A DNA stretch of 64,000 nt. It comes from Strix aluco (lineage: Eukaryota > Chordata > Aves > Strigiformes > Strigidae). The notes under the pieces are model-generated. The model did not search any database. It worked only from the letters and a program-made list of their open reading frames with translations, and was not told the DNA's origin. Each line of letters opens with the position of its first letter. The first letter of the stretch is position 1. Below are positions 33,501-64,000 of the stretch, one piece after another. The stretch covers positions 6,291,256 through 6,355,255 of the forward strand of contig NC_133954.1 in the NCBI RefSeq assembly GCF_031877795.1, read 5' to 3'. The position numbers were made by a program, and so were the translations under genes.

Positions 33501-36500
33501 GCTGGGGGCTGCATGGAGAAGCAGAGAATGAACTGACCAACATGGAAACCTGTGTTTAGTGCTAGTTTGCTATGGGTTTTTTTCAGGTTCTCTGATCAGG
33601 TTCACTGATGACTCCCCTATGCATGAAAAGACAGCGAGGATGCAGGGAGCTGGGGGTGCTCTAAAGTGTAGCTGCCACAAGCTTTAGCACAAGAAAGCAC
33701 AGTCCTAAACGATCCCCTCCTCCAGAAATGGCCATAACTGCGAGGCTCAGCTGAGCATTTCCACCATAACAAAGAGGGAAGTGGTGATGCTGAGCTTTGG
33801 CGTCGCTGTTCTTCAATTTCTTCATCCCACAGCCCCCTGCACATGAGGAGGGAGCTATAAAAAGGGACTTTGGCCCAGTGCATCCAAGTGGCCAGCTGTG
33901 TTTCTTTGTGTTTTGTTGCCAGGTGTTGTTCCCTCCTGTCTGTTAAAGGGTAACCTGGTATATACCTTGCAGAGAATAATGGAGCTATTAGTCATCCTAA
34001 AGCTCCGAAATAAGACACCTGCAGGCAGCAGGCCTGAGCCATTTAAAGTAACTGTGTATGTGGCAAATTCCTAGGCAGCTGAGGTTCTTACTAACTTCTC
34101 TCTCCCGTCGGCCTTTGCTGCTCCACCTAGAGCCAAGGGGAAGGAGCTGGGTTTGTTGTGGCTCCTCCAGCAGTGCTGGAGACTTCACCTCTGGTGCAAA
34201 GTGCTTTGAAATCAGCACCTCAAACACAAGAGGATGGGAGCGGGCAAAGCCATTCGTACCACTGTGCAATGTGGCCAGTGCAGAGGAGGACTCTGGAATT
34301 GCTTTGCAGCCCAAGGGAAAAATGAGATGTCAGGTCTTGACTTGAAACTGTAGCAACATGCAGAGCTCCCTGTCACCGCAGAGCTGACTTCTTTCTTTTT
34401 TTCTTCCCATTCATTTGGGAAACACATAAAGCTGGAAGTGGTTTTCACCCCAAGGCAAAAGAAATATCCCTAGTGATACAGCCCAGACAGATGGAAGTGT
34501 GAAAAAAAACCCCAAACTACAGGAATGGTGCAAATGTGATTAGTACCTCCCTTCTGCACCCCCTGCCTGCCCCGGTGATTACTGCGTTTCTGTACAAGGA
34601 GATGATGAACAGTCAGCGCTGAGTGAAATGTGTATGTAATTTTTCATCCCCCATGCCTTGTTTCCCCAGGCACTTTATAAACTCCATAATGAAATGCAGC
34701 CACCTGGCACACAGCACGCTGCCTAGCAGGGAGAGAGAAGGGAAGCTTGAGCCAAGGATGCAGAATAAGTCCAGCATTTTTCTAGCATGATCCTTCAAGC
34801 ACTGTGATGAAAAGAACAACATCACATTTGTTCTTACCTGTGCAACCTTTCTGAACCATCCCTGGCCACTGGGAAACTGCCATCTGTACCAGGTCTCTGC
34901 TCCATGAAACAGGGATGTGGAGTCTCACAAGCGACTTGCTAGAAAAATTGTGTGCACCTGGGCAAAGCAACCTATTTGCTAAGCTCACAGCCAAAATGAT
35001 TGCTTCACTTCGCTTTGTCACATTCATGGTGGAGACATTCAGTTTTGTTCAGGTAGAAGGGAGCTCCAGTACAGCCAGAGGCTACTAAATCTGTGGTTTT
35101 CTACCAGAAAGCGCTGCCGAGGCAGATCTAGAAGTGTCACAGCCAACTCCAACTTGTACCCCAGAGGTTTCAATCAGCCCAGGGCAGGCTTGATCATGAA
35201 ACAGAGCTTCTGGAAACCCACCAGCTGAGACAGACTGAGCAGCAGAGACAGAAGAAGGGGCAACCAGCACGGTTGTTTCAGCACCGGCCATACGCAGCCA
35301 GTCTTGGAGGCCAGCCAACTGCTTGCATGCTGTAATCGTGATGGAGGCAAGTGGGAGTTAAACCTGTTGTCCTTTCCAGCTGTAGCCCTCTGGCATGTTG
35401 CAAATGGCCCAGAGTAGGGCCTGTCACACTAGGATTGTTGGCAGGCTCCTGCCTGGGTGTGTGAAGTTTAGTGGCCCGCTGGCTTCCTGGTTTGTGAAGT
35501 GTGAGATGAAGAACAATGAGCCTTGCTGTGTACATGGGTCACTAAACCAGCCTCACTGCAGCCTGGGGGGTTTAGGGGTTTTAATGTCTCTGGAGATGCG
35601 GAACTGGGCCCTGCAGAGTATTGCAGGTCAGTGGGTAGTAGTGTGCAGTCTCCAGGCTGGGCTTGTGCAGTGGTGTGGCAGCTGGCATAGCACACACCGA
35701 GCTGGATGGCTGTCTGTACTGGGAATTCATTGCAACCCATTAGTCTGATTTTCAATTATCTGAGAGAACGAACTTAGCTAATTAAAGCCTAATTACATTT
35801 TGCCTGCTTCTTCAGCTGTCTTGTCCTATTAAACCTGCATTTTGGGATTCAGCGAGACAAGAGGGGAGTACTCACAGCTGCACAGAAACCTGTAAGATGT
35901 GAACATGTGTGCGGCCTGCCAGAAAGGATGACTCTGGATTTAACCCCACACGCATGAAAGCTTGAGCCATGCCAGGGCAGAGATCCAGCATCCAGCACCA
36001 GCCAGGCAGCTGTCATGGAAAGGGAACAGTGCCCTGAGCTTGTATTCATGGACACCTTGTTTTCCTGGAAGGTGCAATGTTCTGAACAAGCACCTGCATC
36101 CGTCCTCACACCCACGCTTGTGTACCGGCCTTGAACAATACCAACAGCCATGCTGAGGTAACAAAAGCGCCTCTTTAATGAAGGAGCAGAGTTGTGTAGT
36201 TCTGCAGTTCCAGCTGCCTTTCCAGAAAGGTCATTCTAGTTTCCTGCTGCCAGAGGGTAGATATTTCTCCTGCCTTTTGCTGATTATTGCCTTGACCATC
36301 TCCACTTTCAGTGTCACATCCACAGCTAAAACGAGGTGGTAATTCCTGTCCTCACAGTATCAGAGACTTTCAGAAGAACTGGAGTGTCACAGAAAGGATG
36401 GATCTTGTCTCCTTTCCTCCTAGAGTCACTCAGAGCAAAACCACAAGTGTTGGTGTTCACTGAAGGCACATATCAGCAAGGCACAGCTGGTGCTGCATAA

Positions 36501-39289
36501 ATCATAAACAGCCAGTGAGCCCACATGGAAAGAAAAGGCAGATCTGACAAGGGATTCTGATGCTGTGTCCTCTAATCTCACAGTTCCTTGCTAGGAGAGT
36601 AAATCCACCTGCAGAGGTGGTATCTTCAAAGGTTGTCGCTGGGGCAAGAGAACCCCATTCATCTGAGAAGCAACGTGCAGACAGGTCTCATTAACTCAAA
36701 AAGAGGAAACTTGTTTGGTTTAATAGCTGCTCCCTGACTGCACCCCACCAGAGAGCGCTTTGCCATGGCCAGGACTCAGGATCCTGACCAGCTGAGTGCC
36801 ATAGGCTGACAGAGTGCCAAAACTGCTGCTTTCACCTTGAAGTCACCTGTGACCTGCAGCCAAGATTGCCATGCAGACCCATCTCTCAGTTTCTTGCACT
36901 ACCGTGCTAAAATCTTTGTCATTAAAAAGTCATTTTTGTTTTCTTGTTGATTAACGTGCCTTAAACTAATGATGTGAAAACGTCATCCACACTCACTAGC
37001 TTCCGGGAAGGATGAGAGCTGCAAAGCCATCTCTGCAGCTAGGCTTCTGTCATACTTACAACCTGAAATACATGTAGATGAGCAGTCACTTTAGATGCGT
37101 GCTCATGTTTTCGAGCGTTGCTAATGCCCACACCAGTTTCCAGCACGTTGACAGCGATATCTTCGGGTATGTGCCAAACCATACTGATTGTTGGCAACAT
37201 TCTGATCTTCTCTTAACTGAATTTTCCATAACCATGTGCTCATGAAACAAACAAGTCCAAGAAATTGCCTGTCTCTAAAATCAGAGGAGCGCAAACTTGA
37301 CCAGACTGCTGGGGAATTGCTTGGCTAAGTCATCTTAATGGGGGAACTAGTGTGAACCCAAAGATGTATCCAACACCAGGGAACAGGCAGTTGTCAAGGC
37401 TCTTGAGGATGTTTTGTGCTTCCCTGCGTTCACTGTTTTTCCAAAGATATATTCTCCAGGACTAAAACTAGGGGTTTCCAATCCCTCATTCATACATGAG
37501 AAAACCAAGGTGGATTCCAAAAGCCAAACATGCCAAACAACTGCTTTAAAGACATCTACACTTGCTTGTAAATCCACCAGATCTAATGAGATGCTCACCC
37601 TGTGCAGACAGCAATGTCCTTGAATGCACTGTGGTCTTGTACCTCTGTCATTTTGCCACAGCCCAGGGACTGTTTGGGTCAGGTTGTAGGCACAGGTCTG
37701 AACCATACTGAGAGCCATTCTCACAAGTTAACAGCAGCATCAGTCAAGTTCTAGTGCCCAGGAACATTCCTGGCGCTGCTCGTTTTCCTAGTACAGATGG
37801 AGCTGCAAGATCCATGTTTTATACCGAGGACTCTAAATACTCACACAATCCCATAACAGCTCTGATTTGGCAAAGAGCAAGAGGGACAACCTGCATTTAT
37901 TTGGAAGTGAGGAGCTTTCTGTGCCTCAGGTTTTGTGGTGCCAGGTGCTCCGCACCTCGGTAGGGAGCAAGCCCTGTGCCAGGCTAGCAACTTCAGGCAG
38001 GCTCAAGCAGGGGGCCAGGGCAGGGCAGGGGATCTGAGGAATTCTAGGCCAAAATGCCATCACCAGCCACAGCAGCAAAACAGCTGGGAAGACACAGAAA
38101 CTGGGAAATGTTTCCCTTTCAAACAGAGAAACTGGTAGGCAAAGTCTCCGAAGCTGTGAGGCAATGCTGGCTCTTGAATTCTGTCATCATTTGGCCTCAG
38201 TTCTCCCTTGAGTACCTGACTCTTATGGCATTAACTTGTCCCTCTCTGGCAGAGCTAATGGACTACAGAGGCTTTATCTGGAGGCTAATGGCTCTCACAC
38301 AGCCACTACACGAGAACCACGCTGAGCTGCAGTGAGGATTTATGGAGCAATGTTCCTGAGTAATAGCACTGCGTATTTCAAGCCATCTCTCTGCTAAGTG
38401 AACCCCTACAAGCACTGTCTCAGCTTCCTTAGTAGAAAATGGGCTCACAAAGCTGCTGATTTAACCAGCACTAAATTAAAATTCAATATGAGGATCAGCT
38501 GGACAAACCTGACAGATTTGCTGGAGGGGATGACTTGGGAGGGGAGATGGAAGTGGCTTTCTGCCTACTGATGGGAGGGCAGGAGGGAGACACAGGAGAT
38601 TTCCATTCCTGCTTGATGGGTGCCCCTGCGGGGAGCACAGCAGCCTGGAGACCTTGCCAGAGCGCAGGAAACCTGTGTTTTCTTCTTAGGTCTGTCGTGG
38701 CTTTAGGAGAAGTGGTCTGTTACCTCCTTTCCAGCCCCAAAACTGCCTGCCTCATCTTGGAGACCAGCTTTGGGACCTCATCGCTTGGGATGCAGGTAAC
38801 CGTAGGCAGGCTGCGGACGGGGATCACAGCATCCTGCTGTGGGCTCCGCTGGCTGAGGGCTTGTTGGTGACCGCTCTCTGGTGCGTATACACTTGGAGAG
38901 ACACGTGTGTCCTTCCCCTCGGCCAGCTGGGGACACGCCTAGAGCCAGCCCAGAGGTCTGGCAGGAAAACCGGGTGGTGGTGAAGCATCCCAGATGCCCA
39001 TGAGAGGGGTCCAGCCCCTTGCCCCCCATCAGCATTCCGTTTCGGACCCACGGAGATCCACTCCAGCCATTCTCCAGGCTTTCCAGGGCAATGTGTGTCT
39101 GGAAGAACCTGCTTCCCTCCACCTACCTACAGAACGAGCCCAGAACTGCTAGACAAGAGGAAGGAAACTGTTACTTACCTAATTTGATTTTATTTTACTT
39201 CTTTTTTATTTTTTGGGCTCTCAGAAATGTGTTCAGTTTGGATTGAGGTTACAACCTGGGTAATGCCTCCCTGCCTAAAAAAAAAGGCT

Positions 39290-39333
39290 GTTACCATAAC
39301 AACCTGACTCTGCACTTCATTACCATGGCAATT
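39290..39333. promoter_or_regulatory. Pair of X-box-like sites
   Basis: GTTACCATAACAAC (39290-39303) and ATTACCATGGCAAT (39319-39332) both resemble the RFX X-box, with 15 bp between them. A further GTTACAACCTGGGTAA lies at 39248. The surrounding DNA is AT-rich and non-coding. The function is inferred from motif clustering only. Confidence 0.4.
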
Positions 39334-42300
39334 CTCAGGAATTATTAAATACTGTGTATGTTTGGTGCACGCGCTCCAGTACATCTGGTGCCAGGCTCAG
39401 GTTGGGATCCTCCCTCCCCCCTAATCTGTTTGTCTGTCTCATCTTGTTTAACTCTTTCGTTGCCCCCAGCCAAGACTGCCAGGGCAGGGAGAAGGAGGTG
39501 GGTATCATTAGGGACTTGGTTTGGGTTGTTCCCCGCGGCAGGCAGGACTGTATAACCAGCGTTGCTGGGTTTTCTCAGGTGGGTCAAGCCACCTCTTTAT
39601 TTCTCCAATTGTAAAATCAGTGATTACAGAGGTAGAGGATTTCTCTTGCAGGCAGGCTGTTCAGCAGGAGGAAATGCTCTCACACTTGCCTTTCTCTGCT
39701 GTTTCCCTGCTGCCTGTCCAGAAATAAGAAATTCCAGCTGGAACAGAATTGTGGCAAGTGGGGACCAGCCCAGAGACAGGGAGCTGCTCCTGAAGGAGGA
39801 TTGTGAAGGTCCAGTGCAGGTTGCTCTTGATGGGGGTTAAGAAGCAGTTCCCCATTATCAGGATGACTTGACTGACCATGTACTGATCATGATTGTTTTC
39901 AGAGAAGGGATGCAGACTAGCTGGACCAGTGGCTCAGAGCAATGTGGCCAGTCCCACAGGATTGCATTCCACTGCTAGATGATTTTAAATGAGGCTCAAT
40001 GTCTGGTCCTCACTGTGCCACTGATGTGATGATGCACCTAAGCATGTCCCTTCTCTCCCTGTCTCTCTGCTGTACTCTATAGCCAGCAGTTTCTCAGCCA
40101 TACTTGTACAGCTCCTGGCACCCCACTGACGTTCTGGAAGCTAACATGCTACAAGCAACAATTAAAAAAAAATCAAAATAACATTAAATGAGCCTCGTTC
40201 AAAAAAATTGGCTTAAATTTTCTTGGGAGCCCATACCCACTCGTGAGCTTAAGCTAAATGAGTAGGCGTGAGATGAAAAAACACAGCTATTTGTGGGGAA
40301 AGGCAGTAGAAAGAGCCATTATGGTCTGCTTTCCTTACGCAAGCCCTGGAGTAGCCACCTCATCCTCTGGCTGCCGGACACGTGCCTCCGGGGCAGGGCA
40401 GCTGGGTTTTCAGGGTCTGAGATGGCAGCTCTTCCCCTGAGAACTGGGGAGCATCATGATGTCCTCAGCACCCTTCCTTCCACCAGGCACGACCTGAGCT
40501 GGCATCTGCTCTGCGTGAACAGGACAGGGAAGGAATCAGGGCAGTTAAAACAGCAACCATGACTTCACCTCAAGAGGGTCTTTAGACCCCAGATCTCTAA
40601 CCTGTGGGGTTCCCTCACCATGCCAGCCCTCCATTGCCTTCCTTCCGGTCTCCCCTTGCCATCTCAGTGCTGGCATCGATCCTCCAGAGACCTTTCCCCA
40701 AATAATTCCTCCTCTCAGTGGGGTAATCAGCCTTTTATTGGGAATCTAATGGGATGGGGGCTGTCGGGAATCTAATGGCACGACGAGAGGATGAACAAGC
40801 CAATGTGAAGTTGTGCTCTTGCTCCAAGGGGCCATGTGGAAAATCTTCCCTCTTCTAACTGACTCCTGAGCAAGTTCCAGCTTCCTCAGCAGGTGCCCAG
40901 CTCTGCTTTCTGTGGCACTGCATTGCTTCTCCACCTGATGTATGCATGACCCTGCTGTGGTTGACTTTTCTCCTTTCCTCTGGAAGACTCCACACCACAA
41001 AAGGGGTGAAGACCCCCACGCCCCACTCCTGGCTGTGGCCTCTAAGGACACTTGGCAAGTGGTGGCTGTGTGGGATTGCAGAGCCATGTTTCCCCACTGG
41101 GCAGCAGGACCCCTCAACACACACCCCAGCTCTCTCAGCCCCTGGCAGAGCAAGGCAGGTAGGGACACGTCAGATAATGTGACCAGCTTCTTCACTCAGG
41201 CCACTGCTGCAGGCCAGAGTTAAGGTGATTTTGATGCTTTCTTTGGATTGGCAACTTTTCCTGTGCCTTGCTTGCATTGCTGACACTGGAAGGTTTCTTC
41301 CTCCACCTCTGAATTCTCCCTTGTGCTGGGGCCACGGCTGGTGGATGGATTGACAAGAGGGACCAAAGGCCGGCTTAAAGCAGAAGGTGGATGGGAGTTT
41401 AGTGAGTACATCTGGGCTGTCCTCTGATAGCACAGCGGTCTGAAGATGCAGTTGCACATTTAGGTTATACAAGCAACTACACTCCTAAGTTTTTGCAGAG
41501 CTGGGTCGTTGTATGCATTGAGGTTATCTGCATCTCACCTTGATGTCGTGACCAGGCTGTGCTCCCACAGCAGGAGCAGTTTGCACTCATACGCAAAGAG
41601 CTCAGCGGCCATAACACCCCCTTCAGCAACAGGGACCAAAATCCCCTTCCACGCTGCTGTGTGAAGCCACTCTTACGTCTGCCGGCAGGGCAGCAAACCC
41701 TCCGTGCTGAGAAGGCTGCTCAGGTACACAGACCTACAAGCTGCTCATAAAAATCAGAGTCCTGCCTGTTCAGCCGTTTCGCTGGCACCAACAGGACATT
41801 TCAGAGCTTTGAATCCCAAATTCTGGTCCTGCTGCCGTGATGTCTTTGTGCTCTTAAAGCGTTTCAGACAACAGGTTATTGGGAGCAACCAGTGACAGCG
41901 CTGCACTAATCCTGCTCTGCATCAGGTTTAGTCCACCAATACCCTGTAGGAACCTTGAAGAAGGTGCTCAGCAAATACTGATTAATTACAAAACGTACTC
42001 TAATCTTGTTTTCTTCTGGGAAAGGCAGAGAGCTGTTGTGGATTTACATCCAAGTAGACCAGATTATCAGCTCCTCCAGTATCCAGGATTGCTTTCCCAC
42101 TACAGAAGTGGACCCAGCAGGAATATTGTTGGCGCAACAAAACTCAAATTATTTCCATCTCACACCCACGGACAGAGCTGTAATTCCATCACAGAACAAA
42201 GGTCAGGAGCCCTCCTCCTCTCACATAATTTAGTTTTGACAGCTCATCAGGATTAGAGGAGCTGGAGATTTTAACTTGGAGGCTGAAATCTTACTTTGCA

Positions 42301-43027
42301 AGAGGTGCATCAGTGCATCTTTATGAATCTCTGCCTCAGTACTGTGCAGGTATTTAACACAAGCCTGAAATACGTAGCTCCTGACAGATTTATTTGCTAG
42401 TGGTAGGTGATACTTGCCTGTGAAAAATGTATGGTAGTTTCTGCTTTAAAGAAACTCTAATTAGAGTTCAACTGGAAGGTGAGATGATTATATCAGGAGC
42501 TAGGATTGAAATACCTGAACTCACAGAGAGAGAAAATGAACACGAAAATGAACACAACACAAAATACTTTTGAAACAGGTTCTTTTTTCCTGAATGTTCA
42601 CCAGTTTTCAAAAAACTACAAAAACTGCAAGGACTGTAACAATATAGAACTTGAAAAAAAAAAAGGCTATTGTGTACAAAAACAATCATGCTTTTGTTTT
42701 GGGGTTGGAGCGGTTTTTTGTATTTATCTGGGTTCTTTTCTTCCTTCAGCATAGTGTGAAAGAAGAAAGTACCAGTTTATTTAACAGGATAGCTCAGAAA
42801 AATAAGGAAGAACATGCTTTCCTCACTACAAAACTGTACCAGAAGATGCATGCTTGAGGTCCGAAATACAAACAGTGACACATTTTGTAGCATGGAGACT
42901 TCGTTGTACGACCCACATGGCACTTCCTTTCCCCTGCCCCATGGTCAAGATGTGTCCGTGCCATGTATTTTGCTTTCCCTTTAGTTTGTTTTTTTGTTTG
43001 TTTTCTTTTTGTAGTGAGCTATTTGCC

Positions 43028-43063
43028 TTTTTTTTTGCCTTTTTCTTTTTTTTTTTTTTTTTT
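43028..43063. repeat. T-rich tract downstream of RPRML
   Basis: Runs of T broken by GCC and single C bases. On the minus strand this is an A-rich stretch about 130 bp past the RPRML poly(A) signal. It is most simply a microsatellite-like tract. Confidence 0.85.
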
Positions 43064-43191
43064 AGCCCTAAATCCCAGGTAGCAGTATCCAAGGTAACAG
43101 CAGAAAAGAGTCCAGATCTGCACATTATCACTGTTTCTGCAAGTTTCATGCAAAACTTAAGCCATTTCTGCATGCAACACGATGCTGGTCA

Positions 43192-43197
43192 TTTATT
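43192..43197 (-). terminator. Poly(A) signal of RPRML
   Basis: TTTATT on the plus strand reads AATAAA on the minus strand, about 210 bp past the RPRML stop codon. This would give a short 3' UTR for the intronless transcript. Confidence 0.55.
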
Positions 43198-43406
43198 GTG
43201 TCTGATACAACTCTGAGGAGATTTTCCCATTCACCACAACAGAGTTTGTTGACTGGGAAGCGCTGGTTTGCTTTTCCCACGGACACAGACATATTAAAAG
43301 ACCCCTCCCCCCCTTTCCACTCCCCCCCAGCTGCCCCAAACACATGGGAATGAGCATCTCAGCACCAGGTCCAGACAGTTCACTTGCCTACAAAAGCCCG
43401 GTGGCT

Positions 43407-45000
<1,594 letters not shown>

Positions 45001-47640
45001 TCGGGGTGTCCAGCTGTGTCTGGCTCAGTCCCGACCCTGCCCATCCCAGGGCTCTGCCCGTGGAACTGCTGTGTCCCGGCTTTGCCTGTTGGTATTTGCC
45101 CAGAAACGTGTCTGGAGGGCACGATCACCCCCAAGCCACGATGTGAGGACCTCGTCCTGCTTTAGCTGTGTACATCCTCACTCACTTTCTTTGCCCAGCC
45201 CCCAAAGGGGATTTTAATAAACCTAAAATGAGAATTGATAAATCGCAGCTAAAGACAGGAGCGTGAGGCTGGCTGGCTGAGGATGGGGGGTGGCTCCGTA
45301 GAGAGTGTCGGCTGATTTTCCTTTTAGGCGGTTGGGACCTGTGCTCCTGTTCTGCTGCTGTGACTTTAAGGGCTCAAAAACTGTTTAGTTTGGGTTTTAC
45401 TTGTTGCTTTTCCTCCTTGTTTTGCACATGGCATTTCTTTCCTTGAAGAGCTGCCTGGTCTGCCAGGGCAGTTTGCAGGTGAAGCACTTGCAGGAGGAAG
45501 GTGGAAAGCCCCGATCCCACAAGAGTATCTGCTCGTGTTTAACCCGAGGGCCAGGAAAAATCCCCACGGGAAACCAGAGCATCCCCGCTGCCCCAGCCCG
45601 GGTGGGAGCTCCTCTCCCCAGCTCACTTCCAGACTGAAGGAGTTTCTGCTCCCTCTGCTGGCTCCAGCTCCAGCCTCTCCTCTCCACGCACACCCGAGCA
45701 GGGATTGGGGCTGCTGCACCCATCGCTCCTGGGTCACAGCCTGTGGTGATGGGGCAGCCGGGGCTGTGGGGCCGCCCAGGTCTCAGACCTGCCTGCTCCT
45801 TGCCTTCATCCATCCAGGGACTTCAATCCCCAGAGCACCCCACTGTCTATTATGCGGTGCCTGGAAAACATCACGGCGGTGTTTCCAGGACAAGCAGCAC
45901 CTTCTTGCAGCTGGCAGGGAAATTCAGTCCAAACATGCTGAATTAGGTTCATGCCATCCTTGGCCTCAGGCAGGATGAGAGCCCAGACAGATGCAGGAAG
46001 GTCAAATACCTCATTTTGTGACTTTTTCCTTCTTCTTCAGAGTTTTTGCTCCATGCTGGAAGCAAGGCTGCAGTACCACAGCTCATGCTGGGCAGGGAGC
46101 TTCAGGCCACACAGGGCTGTGTGTCCCTTTGGAGCCGGCAGCACTCGCTGGTTTGGGCAACCAGCTGCTGGGCAGGATGGGTCCACCAGTGAAGAGGGGC
46201 TGCGAGATCGATGGCAGGTCGGATCTGTGGAGCGTGCAGAGCCAAGCAGGGCTCCCACATTTCCTCTCTAGAAACTCACACAAATTCATTGTTCCTTCCA
46301 TGAAGCATTGGGACGTGCTTGCAGGGTGATACAGTGCAGCCCGTGGGCACAGGCTGCCGTGTGGCCAGAAGGGCCACGTAGAAAGCCTTTTGAGGCAGGA
46401 CATGTGCAGGAAAAGCAGGAATTTGAATGCCCTAAAACTGGCTAATGAGGTCTGCAGTGCTCTGGGATCTGGAGCAGGACGAGACGTAGAGCCCCCCGGA
46501 AAGCAGGTTTGGGTTTGTATTGATGTCCCAGCCAAGGTGCCGCCCTTTTTGACACTGCAGGGGGGTCGATGGGCTTTTCCTAGTCCCCTTTACCAAATCG
46601 TCATTAACAAGTCTTGGGGAGGGAGTTGGATCCCAGACGGAAAATGATCTGCGGCTGAGCAGAGCCCACGCAGCCACGGGAGGGCAGCAGCACCCGCAGG
46701 GACAGTGGGGCTGAGTGGGGCAGCGAAGAGGCATCAAACCTTCTTTTAAAGCCAAGAAAAGTCCCCAGCTCCTGAGGCAGAGTTCCGAGCTCCCCCTCAC
46801 CCTCACAAACGCCATCACGTCTCGTTGAGAGCTGCACGGCTCTGGGGCAGGTGCCACTATCCCCATCTCTCCCAGCAGGGCTGTGGTTCTCGTACAGCGC
46901 CTTGCACATTGCCCCTCAACATCCGGCACTGCCAGGCTGCGGCTGCAGCTCTCAGCACCCACACGAGCTTGTTTTCTGCTGCCTGGTGTTTTCTGTGTGT
47001 CGGATCATCTTGACGCAGAGTTGTGTTATTATTGTCCCCAACCCCTGTCACCTGGTGGGAGAGAGCATCCCAGGGCTCCTGGCAAACAGCTCTTCCCTCC
47101 CTTTTGCCCCCCAGCTGTATTTTAAGTGCCTCAGTTTTCCCGTCTCTGAGTAGGACCTTGGTATTGCAGGGGAACAACAGGTTTATAAAACCCCTTAGGG
47201 AGGCACCCACAAGCAGCTCCAGCATTTCAGTGGGGACAGTTCTGGTGCAGGTCTGGCTCCCTATACTTGCTCAGTACAGGAGCAATTTCTGAGGACACAG
47301 AGGAGAAAAAACAACACAAGTGAGAAGAAAATCAGGTCCAAATAATCTAAGCCAAAGCTGAACTTCCCTCCCTTTGCGATGTCCAGGTTCATACTCAAAC
47401 TGCTGGTTTCACCAAGTCTCTGGGTCTCACTCAGCTCCCAGCTCCGTTTCAGCAGAAATATTCCATTTGCACCAGTACTCTGGGGAGGGGAGCCAAGAAC
47501 TGACAGTTTCATATCAGTATGTATTTGGTATATTGCCCCTTAAATCCTTGAACTCAGAGGCAGCTCGGACTGGATTTAAAACCCAGGCTGCCTTTCATGC
47601 AAGAGTTAATAAAAGGAGGGAGTGAGCAAGATTTTGCAAG
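45001..47640. other. Intergenic between RPRML and ITGB3
   Basis: About 2.6 kb with no recognisable gene. AATAAA motifs on the plus strand near 45217 and 47608 have no gene in front of them. In human the corresponding interval holds CDC27 and MYL4; no exon of either was recognised here. Confidence 0.5.
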
Positions 47641-47997
47641 GAATTAAACCCAGGCAAAAGAGCCTATGGGAAAGAGCCTGTTACCAGCCCCAGGGCTGTA
47701 GGTCACCAGTGCCGTGTACTGGCTGCCAGGGTTTATTAGGTCCTTGTCTGAGCTGAGAGAGTGAAAAAAGCATGAGAAGCTGCAGGCGGAGCGGGCGGGG
47801 GCACTCCCTGACTCAAAACTGAGTGACAAGCCAGCGGTTTCCTCCAGCCAGCCCTGCTCGCCATGTATGTCATACACCCAGACTCATGATTCATCTCCTG
47901 GACTGCTCAAAACCTCTGGCCACCCCAGAGCTGCTCTCCATCGCTCACGGCGGGGCTGGTCCAAGCAGCCCCCCACGTTCAGGGCTCGGAGAAGAAA
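47641..47997 (+). promoter_or_regulatory. ITGB3 upstream region and 5' UTR, with a small uORF
   Basis: This is the region directly before the ITGB3 start codon. It contains AP-1-like TGACTCA (about 47808). A short upstream frame, ATG at 47863 to TGA at 47889 (MYVIHPDS), would lie in the 5' UTR if transcription starts upstream of it. The transcription start cannot be placed from sequence alone. Confidence 0.4.

Positions 47998-64000
<16,003 letters not shown>

Larger units (their letters stand above)
30591..43190. other. Intergenic between CR1 and RPRML
   Basis: No gene was recognised in about 12.6 kb. A possible ancient CR1 ORF2 scrap (GATCCTGGGGTTTTAGTGG) lies near 33360-33378. AT-rich blocks at 32255-32400, 35748-35850 and 39280-39355 carry TAATTA-type or X-box-like motifs and are the best candidates for conserved regulatory DNA. 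The rest is unique sequence with short overlapping frames. Confidence 0.45.

Noticed and set aside
45217-45222. AATAAA on the plus strand between RPRML and ITGB3
   Set aside because: No plus-strand gene ends before it; such hexamers are frequent by chance. The same applies to the one at 47608.

Overview
The window looks like bird nuclear DNA from a GC-rich, gene-compact chromosome. The main signs are CR1 LINE 3' ends carrying the bird-type terminal octamer repeats, eroded MIR-like and older CR1 relics, short introns, and three vertebrate genes that can be read at exon level. No bacterial, viral or RNA-gene content was seen. No species is assigned.

Layout: positions 1-7380 are intergenic, with one MIR-like relic and a perfect 15-bp inverted repeat. 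Positions 7425/7482-11778 (+) hold a ten-exon gene that I read as a member of the sperm acrosomal Sp38/ZPBP (zona pellucida-binding protein) family. It encodes a signal peptide, one Ig-like domain, a cysteine-bearing Sp38-type middle, a GCC2/GCC3-like cysteine module, a transmembrane helix and a cytoplasmic tail of about 100 residues. The exon phases join into an exact open frame of 461 codons plus stop. A poly(A) signal follows, and an RFX-type X-box lies just upstream. Positions 12000-43190 are about 31 kb of intergenic DNA with three CR1 3' ends, at least two ancient CR1 pieces, MIR-like relics, a minisatellite, simple repeats and several AT-rich blocks that may be conserved regulatory DNA. 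Positions 43407-43742 (-) hold the intronless gene RPRML (reprimo-like), with a CpG-rich upstream region. Positions 47998-64000 (+) hold the first ten exons of ITGB3 (integrin beta-3). The window ends exactly at what looks like the acceptor of exon 11.

The three genes do not form a functional pathway. The ZPBP-like gene is probably a sperm-egg interaction gene. RPRML is a small single-pass membrane protein of the reprimo family. ITGB3 is the beta subunit of the platelet alphaIIb-beta3 and the alphaV-beta3 integrins. RPRML and ITGB3 are also near neighbours on human 17q21.32, but there CDC27 and MYL4 lie between them. Here only about 4.3 kb separates them.

The most interesting item is the membrane-anchored ZPBP-like gene. 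Its architecture differs from mammalian ZPBP and ZPBP2 as I recall them, because it adds a second cysteine module, a membrane anchor and a tail. Its putative promoter carries a near-perfect X-box, the type of site used by RFX2 in sperm-gene control. In ITGB3, substitutions fall at three well-studied places: the ligand-specificity loop, the MIDAS loop and the position of the human HPA-1 alloantigen.
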